From Craspedostauros australis (lineage: Eukaryota; Bacillariophyta; Bacillariophyceae; Mastogloiales; Achnanthaceae), in the NCBI GenBank assembly GCA_026770025.1, contig JAMXDE010000005.1, positions 2,480,001 to 2,544,000 of the forward strand: DNA of 64,000 bases, given 5' to 3'. Of the stretch, positions 1-10,145 are shown piece by piece; within the stretch, counting starts at the first letter, position 1, and the number at the start of each line of letters is the position of its first letter. The translations under genes and the position numbers were made by a program. Under the pieces are notes generated by a model. The model did no database searches, had not been told where the DNA came from, and worked only from the letters and a program-made list of their open reading frames with translations.

Positions 1-1845
1 AGCAATCGTCCAGAAGGGCCGGCCAAGAAATGGGTGCAGGTCATGCGTGCACCGGGGCCCAACATCACCTTCCAGGTTCCCACCTGGATCTCGGTCGATG
101 AGCTCACGCCGAAGGAACGCGCGGCGCATTTGGAGGCACTTTCGGATGCGCAGCGGCGCAAGGATGAGAGCAAGGCCGATTTGGTGGGGAAGGAGGTTGT
201 GAAGTCGTTGCGAGTTCCACCTGATAGCACTGACAATGACAATAATGATAGCAATGACAACAATGATGACGATGACAACAATGATGATGATGATGGTGAT
301 GACGAGAAAGCGAAGGAAGCTGAACCACCTGTGGATGCAACTGCTGCAAAGATGGATGTGGTGGCCAGTTCGGCTGCCACCGCAACGCCATCAACCGATG
401 AATCGGCAATGGAGACGACAGAAACAATGGCGGACGAGGCCGCCGATGCAACTGTTGGACAGGCGCAGCAACTGGTCAAAGATGAACCAATGAATGATGC
501 TGCTCTGGAAACAACATCGGAGTCCAATGTTCCTGCTGCGCAACAGCCGAACCAACAGCAGCAACAATCTCAAGCGATGCTGAAAGAGGAAGTGCAGCAG
601 ACATCATCCGACCAAGTTGCGAAGGAAGAAGTTGCTGAACCAAAGGCTGAGGAGCAGCAGGACAGCGAAAAAGAAGCCGCTGCACAGAACCCTCCTGAAG
701 CAGTCACTGTGGATGAATCTGAACCGATGGAACACGAACAGCAAGAAGAACCTGTCAAGGAGGAAGCTGCTGGACACGAAGCTGTTGAACACAAGGAAAG
801 CGAGAATAGTGATGCTGAACAAGAACCGACAGCACAAACCACAACGAAAGAAGAGGAGGCGAAGATTGAGCACAAATCAACGGAGCAAATGCAAGTTGAA
901 AACGACAATGATGTAGATCAAACAGCGCAGCAACAACATGAACAGCCTGAACAAGGGGCAGAGGGTGTAAGTGCTGAGCAAAAAGTGGACGAACACAAGA
1001 AAAAGGAGGGTCCTGAACAGCAACCATCAGACGAGGAAAAGAAATGCGAAGCAGAGAGTGCTGCTGCTGCTGCTCCTATTGCACAGATGGAAGACAATCA
1101 GGATGAACCAAAGGCACAATCGGACAAACCAGCTGAACAAGCAACAACTGAAGAAGAACCGACTCAGCAGAAACCTCAGCTGGATGTAGAAGAAGAGACG
1201 AAGCAATCCAAGGAGATCCCAGCTGAATCCACAGCCGAATCCACAACTGACGCACAAGCAAAATCGTCAACGGAGTCTGCAACTGAGCCTTTGGCTGCAA
1301 CCTCGACTGACCCATCAATTGAGGAACAGCACAAAGATATCGCAAGTGATGAGACTGCACCAGCGGAAGTGGCAGCAAAAGCAGCCGACACGGCAACAAC
1401 ACCGATGGTAGACGCTGCTGTCACAGGTAATACGGAAGCACCAAACTCTGCTTCGGAAAAGGTGGTGATGGAATCCCCTGCAATGGGAGAGGCAGCAACA
1501 ACAACAGATAAGGGAGACAAGGAGCCTCTGGCAACGGAAACGACTACGGCATCAGCACCAGCAGTGACGGAAGCAGAGACGCGGCAGCCAGATTCTGACA
1601 CTCAACAGCAGCAGCGGAAACCGCAGCAAGAACAGCCAGCATCGTCAATGGAAATATCCGAAGAAACCAAGACCGACACACCACAACCCGCGGAAGGAAC
1701 ACAAAGTAGAAAGCGCACGATGGAAGATCTTGAACCGGATCATCCATCACCCCAACCTGCATCGACAGAAGCAGAAGCGTCAACAGCGCTAGCAAATGAA
1801 GAAGGAAATCTGGCGCAGGACACCAAACGCGCACGGATAGAATGA
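1..1845 (+). CDS. Acidic low-complexity nuclear-type protein, 5' partial
   Basis: The frame is open from base 1, so the true start lies outside the window; the first methionine inside is at 34. The visible N-terminal part is compact (AKKWVQVMRAPG, then a TFQVPTWI stretch). After about residue 70 of the visible part the protein becomes almost wholly Glu, Gln, Ala, Thr and Asp. It ends with a basic patch typical of a nuclear localisation signal (SRKRTMEDLE, then DTKRARIE at the C-terminus). An Asp/Asn run lies near bases 225-310. The KKWV motif followed by a short beta segment is faintly like the N-terminus of BCL7-type SWI/SNF subunits, but the match is too short to trust. I do not assign a function; chromatin or transcription is an inference from composition. 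Confidence 0.65.
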   Translation, partial: SNRPEGPAKKWVQVMRAPGPNITFQVPTWISVDELTPKERAAHLEALSDAQRRKDESKADLVGKEVVKSLRVPPDSTDNDNNDSNDNNDDDDNNDDDDGDDEKAKEAEPPVDATAAKMDVVASSAATATPSTDESAMETTETMADEAADATVGQAQQLVKDEPMNDAALETTSESNVPAAQQPNQQQQQSQAMLKEEVQQTSSDQVAKEEVAEPKAEEQQDSEKEAAAQNPPEAVTVDESEPMEHEQQEEPVKEEAAGHEAVEHKESENSDAEQEPTAQTTTKEEEAKIEHKSTEQMQVENDNDVDQTAQQQHEQPEQGAEGVSAEQKVDEHKKKEGPEQQPSDEEKKCEAESAAAAAPIAQMEDNQDEPKAQSDKPAEQATTEEEPTQQKPQLDVEEETKQSKEIPAESTAESTTDAQAKSSTESATEPLAATSTDPSIEEQHKDIASDETAPAEVAAKAADTATTPMVDAAVTGNTEAPNSASEKVVMESPAMGEAATTTDKGDKEPLATETTTASAPAVTEAETRQPDSDTQQQQRKPQQEQPASSMEISEETKTDTPQPAEGTQSRKRTMEDLEPDHPSPQPASTEAEASTALANEEGNLAQDTKRARIE

Positions 1846-2249
1846 AATATAATATAATAGTATACGGCATACTCTGAGTAGAGCTTGTTGAAACAATAGA
1901 TTACTAAACTCCAGTCTTCACGAAATATTATAGACTCAAATGCAAGCTGGAGTTGACACTTTGCGTTGTGCTGGTATGGCGTCCTGATGCCTTCTTTTGC
2001 ATGTGTAATGTTCGGTTTCTGCTTGTGTGAGGGAAGAACCATGGGCATAGATCTTGTTACGACCGTCACACGCTGCATCTTTGTGAAACTGACAGAATAG
2101 TGACAGAGTGTCATTGCATGCAGAACGGGCAAAGGACAACTGCGGCTGCGATAATGAGGCAGTCTATTCATCCATTCCTTCAATCTTTCCAACCACCACC
2201 CAAACAACGATTCAAATGGCACTCAAGCAATCTGCTCTAGCCATTCATC
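1846..2249. other. Convergent 3' flanks, no gene seen
   Basis: This lies between the stop of the acidic protein and the stop of EMG1 on the other strand. An AT-rich island with TATAATA-like sequence sits just after the first stop (about 1848-1866). It probably holds both 3' UTRs and polyadenylation signals. No convincing coding frame. Confidence 0.5.
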
Positions 2250-3149
2250 TCACACAATTCCCCAGTGATGCTCAATGCCGCCGGCAATCCGTGACAACGC
2301 GGCCGCCCCGCTCAACGGATATCCACTGACGCTGATCATCTTCTCGATGTATGGATGATCATTGATGGTGATGTGCCCCGAACTCATGGCGCCCACCACG
2401 AAGCAAGTCGGCGGGATGGTCGTGTCATCCTTGTTGACCGGCACGAGGGCCTTGGCCAACGCGATGGGGCTGTAGAGCGTGCCTTCGCAGGACATCCCGA
2501 AGCAGCGTGTGCCCGCTGGCAGATGCTGCGAGAAGGGATTCTTGATGACCTTGAGCAAGGTCGTCGAGTCGTTGCCAGCCTTGATCTTCATCTTGTGCAG
2601 CAGCTGGACCATGAGGCCGGCGAATCGTTTGTAGGTGCGCGGGATCCGAATGGAGGGATGCACGTCGATGAGCACCTTCTTCGTCGTGGCGATGTAGACC
2701 TTGAGGTTGCCCGACTTGTTGAGCGGCGAATCAAGCAGGGCCAGCAATTCCTGATGCAAAATATCGGGACGGTAGGCCTTGGGATCCTTCTTCAGTTTGC
2801 GTTTGCACAGATCACGGTGATCGTCGCAGTTGAGCAATTCGTACATGCCCTTGCGGTTCTTGACCGTTTCGAGGGTCGCCAGGTCCAACAGGATGATGAT
2901 CGGTGGCGATTTGCGGTGATTCGCACCACTGTTCGGAATGTTGTTGTACATGCCGATCTCGAGTGGTGTGCTTCCGAGGCCGTTGCTTGCGGTCGCATTA
3001 TCGTTGTCGTTGTCGTCGTCATCCGTCTTGGCCTTTTTGTTGGGCCGGGAGCCGTTGTTCACATCCGCATCATTGCCATCGCTCTCGTCATGATCAATTT
3101 CGGGATCGGCATCAGCCTTCGATTTGGACTTGGACTTGGATCTTGGCAT
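2250..3149 (-). CDS. EMG1: EMG1/NEP1 18S rRNA pseudouridine N1-methyltransferase
   Basis: 299 residues from the ATG at 3149. The C-terminal 210 residues match the EMG1/NEP1 SPOUT methyltransferase, which methylates N1 of a pseudouridine in 18S rRNA and acts in small-subunit assembly in the nucleolus. Seen motifs are LLNCDDHRDLCKR, DPKAYRPDILHQ, IDVHPSIRIPRTYKRFAGL and the C-terminal knot region with ISVSGYPLSGAAALSRI. The first 90 residues are a Lys/Ser- and Asp/Asn-rich extension (KSKSKSK, then DDDDNDNDN) absent from the shortest family members and probably nuclear-localising. The frame stays open further upstream, but that part only translates an 8-bp tandem repeat, so the ATG at 3149 is preferred. 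One exon. The adjacent monooxygenase gene is transcribed divergently. Confidence 0.95.
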   Translation of the reverse strand: MPRSKSKSKSKADADPEIDHDESDGNDADVNNGSRPNKKAKTDDDDNDNDNATASNGLGSTPLEIGMYNNIPNSGANHRKSPPIIILLDLATLETVKNRKGMYELLNCDDHRDLCKRKLKKDPKAYRPDILHQELLALLDSPLNKSGNLKVYIATTKKVLIDVHPSIRIPRTYKRFAGLMVQLLHKMKIKAGNDSTTLLKVIKNPFSQHLPAGTRCFGMSCEGTLYSPIALAKALVPVNKDDTTIPPTCFVVGAMSSGHITINDHPYIEKMISVSGYPLSGAAALSRIAGGIEHHWGIV

Positions 3150-3744
3150 CGTCACAGTCCTTGTCTTCTGTGTAATTCTCGATGGACGACGTAGAGTAGA
3201 GTCGTGTGGATTGGATTGTTGCATTGTTGCATTGTTGCATTGTTGCATTGTTGCATTGTTGCATTGTTGCCTGCAGATTTGGACATCACTGTCACGACGT
3301 TGCAGCGTGGATGATCGTCACAGCTTTCTCGTTTCTCACAAAAAAAAAATGGTGGTCTTGGTGAAGCGGGACCAAAGCAATCAAGTCACGATGTCGTTTC
3401 GAAACGGAAGAAGCACAGACTCTGCTTCGCGACAAGATCTGAACGTGTCGACGAAGATGAAGAACATGCACAACAACAGTTGGCGTGGAAACGCGAAGCG
3501 AATCCGAAAACGCAATCACCACAACACCTCCACACTACAAACCCATGTTCGCAATCGTGTCGTTCTTGTGGCATCGCAAAGCAAGATCTTCACTTCGTCT
3601 CTCCGCCTCTGCAGGATCTGCCTCCGTCTCCCACTTATATCCAACACACACGCACACACACAAGTGGAAGTATAATTGCAAGCAATACATTATATTGTAT
3701 TCTATTCTATTATAGAATAGATCAAAGAGCAAAGACAGGCAACC
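3150..3744. promoter_or_regulatory. Divergent promoter region of EMG1 and the monooxygenase
   Basis: 595 bp between two divergent start codons. It holds the 8-bp tandem repeat at 3215-3270, an A-run at about 3341-3349 and an AT-rich stretch at about 3686-3721, 25-60 bp before the monooxygenase ATG. Short frames here have repeat-driven composition and were not accepted as genes. Confidence 0.45.
3215..3270. repeat. Seven perfect copies of the 8-mer ATTGTTGC
   Basis: Seven head-to-tail copies of ATTGTTGC without mismatch. The array lies 66-121 bp before the EMG1 start codon, so it falls in its probable 5' leader or promoter. As 8 is not a multiple of 3, it is unlikely to be coding. Confidence 0.95.
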
Positions 3745-5586
3745 ATGATGCAGCACGGGTGCAGGAGCTACATCTTCGTGAGGAGAGCGACCACCAGCAT
3801 CAGCTGGTCTCACCACGTCCGTGCAGCGTCTGCATTCTCATCTTCGTCAGCTGTGGCATGCCGGCTCGCAACCACCATCAGCAGCAATAACAGCAACAAC
3901 ACCCGCAATGGCGTGATCCGCAGCAAGAAAATCAGAAACATCGTTCATAGAAATCGCAACTTTTCCACCCAAACAACGGGCGATCGGCTGAGGGTAGCGG
4001 TGGTGGGCGGTGGCGTCTCAGGCTTGGCGACGGCGTTGCATCTGGCTCCCCTGGTGTCGAAGGGCCTCATCGATGGACCGATCGACGTCTTCGACCGTGG
4101 CAACGAGAGCCGCGAGATCGGCGTGGGCGTGTGGAGCACGGCCATGGACCCTTTCTTGAAGTCCGAGGCAGACTCGCATCGCGCGGCGCATGCTGCAATG
4201 CAGAGGCACGGCACGCAGGTGGGAGATGTCGGCTACCGCACGCCGCAGGGACATTGGCTGGCCCAGAGTCACGTGGGTGGCGATCTTCCGAGCCTCCTCT
4301 TTCTGAGGGAGATGGACCTCGTCGCGTCGTTACGTGAGGGATTGCGTCTCGAGGAGGAACGGGGCAACGTCGTGCTGCAGACCGGGAAGGACAACGACGT
4401 GGAGCGCATCGATGAAACCTCCACGCAGCCATGGTCCGCACGCCTGCAGTACACCAACGGAACCGTCACCGACAAGGATTATCACCTCATCATCACCGCG
4501 GACGGGATGAATTCCAACATACGGAAGCTCTACGGCGGACACTTGCTCAAGAGACGCAAGATTGCATCCAACACAACCTTGCCAGGGCCGATCGATTTGC
4601 CAACATCAACGTCGACATCGGCGTCGACACCATCATCGGATTCGAGGGCGGCATCATCATCAGCGGAAGCAGTTTCCGCAACAGTATCAGCATCTGCGAG
4701 GACGTTATCCGATGCATGGGATGAGGAGGGTCAGTCAGAGGCGGTCAGTACGCAGGATAGGGAGTACACGGTCTTCCGAGGCAACTCGTTGATGTCCACG
4801 GAGGAAAGCGGCTTGGACGTCAGTTTCCAGACCTGGGGTGAAGGTCGCTCTCAGCGATTTGCTGTTGTTCCCATGGTGACGCCCGACAAGTCCGATCCCA
4901 GCTCAGGCGGTGATCACGACGATGGACGCACCGAACGGCAGGTTTGGTTCATCACCATCAACGATGATGAGATATGCTCCGAGGAGGATCCATTGGTGAG
5001 ACGGACGAAGCTGCTGGAGGCGTTTGCCGATTGGCACGACCCGATCCGTCGCATCGTGGAGGCAACACCTCCAGACCAGATACTCATGGAACGTGCCGTG
5101 GCGCACAAGCACTGCATGATCCCCGTCACCAATTTCAACCAGGTCATCGGCCATATGCGTCACGAAAGGCCCCATGCAGCTGGCAACGGACCGGCCATCG
5201 TCTTCGTCGGTGACTCCTTCATGACGATCGACCCCATCCTGGCGCAAGGATTCACCATCGGCATGGAAGGTGCCGCTGCCCTGGCACAATCGTTGGAAAT
5301 GAGCCTCTCCCAGCCCGCCCGTCCCGAATTCCCCTCGCTTGCATTTGATCCCAAATCGTTGCGCGAGGGCTTGAACTTCCGCCACGAGCAGAGGCTTGGG
5401 CGCCTCATCTGCCTGCTCAGAGCGACGGAGATCGTCCAGGCGCTGGGTCAGCCCACCACGGGGACGCTCACCGGGATGTTCAGCAAAGATGTTCTGAGAC
5501 CGCTGATGCGCATCGCGCCGGGCGCCATCAAGACACCCGTCTTCAATGCCATGATGAAATACAGCCTTGGGCTTCCACCTTTGTAG
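3745..5586 (+). CDS. FAD-dependent monooxygenase (group A flavoprotein), probably mitochondrial
   Basis: 613 residues, ATG at 3745. The first 75 residues are rich in Arg, Ser and Asn with almost no acid, as in a mitochondrial presequence, ending near RNFSTQ. The Rossmann fingerprint VVGGGVSGLATAL is at residues 87-99, the DG motif (TADGMNSNIR) at about 251-260, and the GD motif (VGDSFMTIDPILAQG) at about 488-502. These are the three hallmarks of class A flavin monooxygenases (PHBH fold), which use NAD(P)H and O2 to hydroxylate an aromatic or related substrate. A Ser/Thr/Ala insert of about 50 residues (roughly 275-325) separates the DG motif from the substrate half. The substrate is unknown; kynurenine- or ubiquinone-type hydroxylases are possible relatives. 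Single exon. Confidence 0.85.
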   Translation: MMQHGCRSYIFVRRATTSISWSHHVRAASAFSSSSAVACRLATTISSNNSNNTRNGVIRSKKIRNIVHRNRNFSTQTTGDRLRVAVVGGGVSGLATALHLAPLVSKGLIDGPIDVFDRGNESREIGVGVWSTAMDPFLKSEADSHRAAHAAMQRHGTQVGDVGYRTPQGHWLAQSHVGGDLPSLLFLREMDLVASLREGLRLEEERGNVVLQTGKDNDVERIDETSTQPWSARLQYTNGTVTDKDYHLIITADGMNSNIRKLYGGHLLKRRKIASNTTLPGPIDLPTSTSTSASTPSSDSRAASSSAEAVSATVSASARTLSDAWDEEGQSEAVSTQDREYTVFRGNSLMSTEESGLDVSFQTWGEGRSQRFAVVPMVTPDKSDPSSGGDHDDGRTERQVWFITINDDEICSEEDPLVRRTKLLEAFADWHDPIRRIVEATPPDQILMERAVAHKHCMIPVTNFNQVIGHMRHERPHAAGNGPAIVFVGDSFMTIDPILAQGFTIGMEGAAALAQSLEMSLSQPARPEFPSLAFDPKSLREGLNFRHEQRLGRLICLLRATEIVQALGQPTTGTLTGMFSKDVLRPLMRIAPGAIKTPVFNAMMKYSLGLPPL

Positions 5587-6351
5587 TGCCAGCAAACAAG
5601 CAAGCGACGAAACAAGGAAGGATGAATGGAGGACTGGAAAGCTGAGGCACTCGCACAGAACTATAATAGGTGGGATGAACAGCTTACGAAGGAGGACAAG
5701 GAGGACCATCGTGTTCTACTATGCACTACTGTATTCGATGCTACTCTAACCTTTCCGGAGAATAGTCGTACTCATGTAACTATTGGGCATGGTGTTGTAA
5801 AACCGATTCGGCAGCGCGCTTGCCAAGACAGCATCGTTGTGAGACCAAAGGTCTACATTTACTTCTTCCAGTCTACATATTTAGGGGCAGTTTGCCCCCA
5901 AATAATGGGGACAACAGATGCCCCCTTTTCGAGTTGGACAGTGTCACAAAGACATGAAGAAGACATGAATCGCTCAATTTTCACCCACCTTCGCCAATAG
6001 TTGCTGGCATCGCTAACGGTCCAAATGGCAACTCCCCTTTTTCCACTCACACAAACGGCGGCGCCTTTCTTCGCTTTTTTTGCTCCCGCGGTGTCGCTTT
6101 CTGTGTACTGGACCAACGATTTTGGCTGACACACCTTGCCAAATCGCGCACGTGATCACAACTCCATCGCGGATTGCGAATTCGTGACCTTCCTCTTGTT
6201 GAACATCGCTGTGAACCGTTCCATCGTGAAGCAGAGCAGAGGAACGCAGAGCAGAGCAGAGCAGACCAGGCACTAGTCATCTTCAGCATCACGCGCCCAG
6301 ACTGCGGCACATCACAGCACAGTACAGCACACGTCGAGCCGATTCATCTCG
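5587..6351. other. Intergenic, no gene supported
   Basis: 765 bp between the monooxygenase and the next predicted gene. It contains a small G/C hairpin near 5884-5898 (GGGGCA, 3-base loop, TGCCCC) and a repeated GCAGAGCAGA stretch near 6233-6265. Frames of 60-124 codons occur on both strands but overlap each other and have no recognisable features. Confidence 0.4.
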
Positions 6352-7425
6352 ATGACCATGAGCCGACTCACGCGTTGGCGAGGAGGACTCACTGTCGAAG
6401 CGGAAGAAGCTGTTGGGCCACCGCAACGCAGCATGGCATGGCTGAGCAAAAGAGGTGACAGCATTCGCAGCAGGCTCGCGGTGCGGTGCATGCGTCCCGA
6501 GCCGGTGGTCACCACCAATGTCTTTGACAACGACGACACCTTCCACACAGTGGCCAGAGTCATCATGAACCGCATCGTGTGCGATTGCATGGAGCCGGAG
6601 GATGCCATCATGGAGACATTGCCAACCCAGCAGAAGCGCCAGTCCTTCCTGGAGTCGCTGGACTTTCGCCGTGCCGATATCCTCAATCAGGTCAAGGCCG
6701 CGCAGCTCGACTGCCCGATGGATCGCGCCGTGCTGCACATCGAGACCGTGGTGGGATCGGCGTTGCGGGAGATGTGGAGAGAATCCAGATTTGAGACGGG
6801 CACAGCAAGGGAAGGTGCTCGCAATCGGCAGCCTGGCAGCGAGCGCGATGACAGCCATTGTCATGACGGTGGTGACGCTGTTGTCACCGCGGGGGCTGTC
6901 GTATACAGAGAGCCATGCGTGCCATCTCCACCACTGGATGGCATGAACGAGCAGCAGTTGCACCAACTATCGGGGCAAGATCATCGTCAGACTGAGACGC
7001 ATGAAGAAAGGGACGTCAGATCCGGTGGCTTCAACGACGATGTTGGCATGGGCGCTATTCACGTAGGTGCTCATTCGTATGCAGCGCAGGCACCACCTGT
7101 AAGTATGGGCGAAACTAACTGCGCACCGAGAAGCGCACGGCGCCAAGCTCGACGCCGTCGGTTCTTTCCAGACATGGACACTTCGCAACATCAACGTGCG
7201 AAGACCAGGATCCGCATGGACTGGAAGCTTCCGGGATCAGACATCCAGCTTCCGATCCAATCCTTGCGTTTGGACAACGACGGCAGCCCGCGTGGCAGAC
7301 ATAGCTGGGGAGGCTTTGGCGTGGCATGGGGCACGAAGAACAACGACAAGGGCAGCGACGGCGATGATGTTGGCTTGCGAGGGGACAAGGCCAATGCCGG
7401 GTACGTCCCACCAACTGTGCTGTAA
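6352..7425 (+). CDS. Hypothetical protein, gene model uncertain
   Basis: A continuous frame of 357 codons from the ATG at 6352. The first 150 residues look like real helical protein, and so does the end (from about RIRMDWKLPG to VPPTVL). The middle, about 6815-7171, has poor composition in this frame. A GT at 6815 (phase 1) and an AG at 7171 after a pyrimidine tract would remove 357 bp without changing the frame. A consensus GTAAGT also lies at 7099. Inside this stretch another frame encodes a strongly hydrophobic helix (VLAIGSLAASAMTAIVMTVV), so an exon in a different frame, or a frameshift, is also possible. No domain recognised. Confidence 0.4.
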   Translation: MTMSRLTRWRGGLTVEAEEAVGPPQRSMAWLSKRGDSIRSRLAVRCMRPEPVVTTNVFDNDDTFHTVARVIMNRIVCDCMEPEDAIMETLPTQQKRQSFLESLDFRRADILNQVKAAQLDCPMDRAVLHIETVVGSALREMWRESRFETGTAREGARNRQPGSERDDSHCHDGGDAVVTAGAVVYREPCVPSPPLDGMNEQQLHQLSGQDHRQTETHEERDVRSGGFNDDVGMGAIHVGAHSYAAQAPPVSMGETNCAPRSARRQARRRRFFPDMDTSQHQRAKTRIRMDWKLPGSDIQLPIQSLRLDNDGSPRGRHSWGGFGVAWGTKNNDKGSDGDDVGLRGDKANAGYVPPTVL

Positions 7426-8143
7426 TGGTGGAGCAAACAGTCCAACCACCTCGAAGGGCCTGCAGCCTGGTTTGATGTGACGAAGCTTGTTCTCACGTGC
7501 GAAGAAAGTTGAGGGAGACTCCCCGCTTACCATAGTCGTACAACATCAATAATGAATAGTGCGTGGGCATCGCAGTTTGGCATGTGTAGTTGTCCTCTGA
7601 TGCAGGGAGATCGCCAGCCAAGCAGCGACGATGACAGTCCAGTGCGGCGAGGACCACCAACAAGTCGCATGGCACCCCACCTCCACGAGAGTAGTTTCAC
7701 TGGGCATCTGCGAGGCGCTCCGGGTTGAGCAACAAGTGTGGCATCATACACACTCGTTGAGCACGAGTACTCTCCAGGATGTGACTCTCTCTCTCTCTCT
7801 CTCTCTAGAGACTCCGTGCATCGATCCGAATTTGATTCACCTTCGCGGGCGGCGTCGCCAGAGTCGATCTGAGCAGAGTAATACAATCACTATCACTTTT
7901 ACTTTCACTACCACATACAATACAATACAATCATACATATTGATGAGCGCACGATGTGCTGAAGGGGTGCCGCTGATGCAGGGCGCAATTCTTGCTGGTG
8001 TTGCTACAAGGCAGCATTGAGCAGATGCTGATGTTCAAAAGGAGATGACCGACTCCCTTCCTCCCCAACTCTTCGTCTTGGGTTGCCTTCCGATCGGGGA
8101 ATTGGGAGGCAAGGCGATGGACGCTATGCTACGCACGAGCACG
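7426..8143. other. Intergenic with CT microsatellite
   Basis: 718 bp between two converging genes. It contains an 11-unit CT repeat (7785-7806) and TACAATACAAT-type AT-rich sequence at about 7914-7930. No credible gene. Confidence 0.4.
7785..7806. repeat. (CT)11 microsatellite
   Basis: Eleven uninterrupted CT units, 22 bp, read directly. Confidence 0.95.
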
Positions 8144-9550
8144 TCACATATTGGGCATGCTGTCCGTGCGCGTGCGTATGGAATCGGATCGAAGCAGCAG
8201 CTCGACGATATCTTCGCGGTGGTTCGCAGTGGCATGGCAAAGTGCTGTGTCTCCGTAGACATCTTCGACGAAAATGTCGATGACGTCGCGGATGGAGCGA
8301 GATTGGAGCAAAGCTTCCACCGCATCTCTGCGGCCTTTCACACACGCCCAGCAGAGGGCTGTGAGCCCGTTGTTGTCTTGAACGTTGATGTTGGTGCGAA
8401 CGTTGCGGGCTTCATTGAATCGAAGCAATGATTCGATCACATGGCCGGAACCCATGATGCAGGCAATGTGTAGCGGCGTGCGGCCGTCTGTACCTTGAGC
8501 GTTGATATCGAGGCTCATGTTGTTGGTGCGAGCTGACTCGAGGATGCAATCCACCATCTCTCTAGAGGAGTAGAGGTTGCTACACGCAACGTGGAGCGAA
8601 GTCTGCCCGCGTCTGTTGAGGATCGTGAGATCGGTTGTTCCCCGGGTGTACTCTGACTGAAGGAGGCACTTGAACAGGCGTAGATCGCGTAATTCACAAA
8701 CATGGTGGAGCAGGGTGCTACCGTTTTCGTCTTGGCGGTTCATGTGGATGCTCATATTCTCGGTATTGTGGGCATGTATGAACTGAAGGATCACATCCAT
8801 CAGGCCATTCGCAGTAGCGACGTGAAGGACCCCATTCTCATACAGGGCAAGGAGGTCGATGCTGATGTTATTGTCGTGCATGTGTTGGAGAAAGCATGTA
8901 GCCATGATACTGCAGCCCATGGCGCACGCTTTGCGAAACGGCGTTCCACCAGTCTCGTCCTCTGCGTTGATGTCGATGCGTTCGTCTTGGAGTAAGTATC
9001 TGACGACTTCTACTTTGCGCCCACGGCAAGCGAGATGCAATGGCGTGGGACCATATTCGTGTTGAAAGTTGACGTTGATATGGTCGGCTTGAAGCAAGCG
9101 TCTGACGACATCGAGGTGACCCAGATAGCAAGCGCCGTGCAATGCTGTGAAATCATAGTTGTCTTGAGCATTGACATCGATTTCCAGGCCGTGATGATTG
9201 GGTGTGAGCAACAAGTCCACCACGTGTGCATGCCCACGGATAGAAGCATTGTGGATCAGCGTTCGACCTTCGCCGTCCAGAGCCATCGGTCCTGCAGCTC
9301 TCCCTGTCGCCAGCAATGACTGCACCATATCTAGGTCACCTCCCAAACAAGCCTGACGAAGCCGTGATCTCTCTCTCCCACGGCTGTGCGCCTGTGTGGC
9401 CAGTTCTGAAAGTAGAAATGTCCACAGTGCGACAGCGATTCGAAAATTATGTAGAGTAGGTACCCGTATGATGTTGGAGCGTGTGGAAGGAATGTGTAGA
9501 AGGAGTATGGGAAAAGAACAGGATGCGCGCGTCGGTTGAGAACAAATCAT
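8144..9550 (-). CDS. Ankyrin-repeat protein, 11 repeats
   Basis: 468 residues from the ATG at 9550; the two codons before it stay open but begin with a non-ATG. After about 60 residues with a moderately hydrophobic stretch (FRIAVALWTFLLSELA), the rest is about 11 ankyrin repeats of 33-40 residues, with the family pattern G-x-T-x-L-H-x-A-C and DVV-x-x-LL (for example TALHGACYLGHLDVVRRLL and TPLHIACIMGSGHVIESLL). Several repeats carry 3-5 residue insertions before the next turn (D-I-N-A-Q-D type), giving an unusually long period. Ankyrin repeats bind other proteins and do not indicate a pathway. No enzyme or death domain is attached. A further C-terminal exon is possible. Confidence 0.8.
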   Translation of the reverse strand: MICSQPTRASCSFPILLLHIPSTRSNIIRVPTLHNFRIAVALWTFLLSELATQAHSRGRERSRLRQACLGGDLDMVQSLLATGRAAGPMALDGEGRTLIHNASIRGHAHVVDLLLTPNHHGLEIDVNAQDNYDFTALHGACYLGHLDVVRRLLQADHINVNFQHEYGPTPLHLACRGRKVEVVRYLLQDERIDINAEDETGGTPFRKACAMGCSIMATCFLQHMHDNNISIDLLALYENGVLHVATANGLMDVILQFIHAHNTENMSIHMNRQDENGSTLLHHVCELRDLRLFKCLLQSEYTRGTTDLTILNRRGQTSLHVACSNLYSSREMVDCILESARTNNMSLDINAQGTDGRTPLHIACIMGSGHVIESLLRFNEARNVRTNINVQDNNGLTALCWACVKGRRDAVEALLQSRSIRDVIDIFVEDVYGDTALCHATANHREDIVELLLRSDSIRTRTDSMPNM

Positions 9551-10145
9551 TTCCAATCATCATTTGCTACTTGTTTGAAGCGGGCATGGACATGGACACA
9601 TACGCCAAGGTAACTTCGACCGCCATGCAGACCGCGAGGACATGTGGTGGGTGTAAGACTTGCCACCAATCGCATCATGATCCGCAGTCGCTGAGTCCAT
9701 TACTCATTCGGCACCGCACCGCACTGCAATGCTGTACTGCAATCCTGTCAACGACCGCAGCTCACCTCTTGTTCTTTCTTCCTCCATCTTGCTGGGTCCC
9801 TGATGGATCTGGATGGTGCTTGCTTCTGAGGGGAATGGCGTCGGCAAGGACGACTGTTATAGCTGATGATTGATGGTCGATTGAGATTATGGACGATCGA
9901 TGATCGATGATGGCAATGCCGATGAACGATGGAAGTTGCCTGTTTTGCGCGTGTTGTAGATCGTACCACAAACAAGCCAACAAACAAACGAAACAAGAAT
10001 CCATTTTTTCAAAAAGGAGAAGGGCGAACATCAAGGACTGATCGAGTCACGGGAGAAGCACCCTTTCTCCATCACGACAGAACGCGCGCCATGTGTTGAT
10101 GGGCATGCTGTACCGTGTCGTACCTCCCCCACGATGGCCGGTCCT
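9551..10145. other. Intergenic, no gene seen
   Basis: 595 bp upstream of the ankyrin gene, running to the tail of the MATE remnant. It contains repeated GATCGATGATCGATGATGG sequence near 9890-9915. Overlapping short frames have no recognisable protein. Confidence 0.4.

Noticed and set aside
2355-3194. 279-codon plus-strand frame
   Set aside because: Antisense to EMG1, which has clear family motifs; the translation is rich in Val/His with no domain.
4903-5709. 268-codon minus-strand frame
   Set aside because: Antisense shadow of the flavin monooxygenase C-terminal half.
5884-5898. GGGGCA/TGCCCC hairpin as a regulatory element
   Set aside because: A 6-bp stem in isolation has no supporting context.
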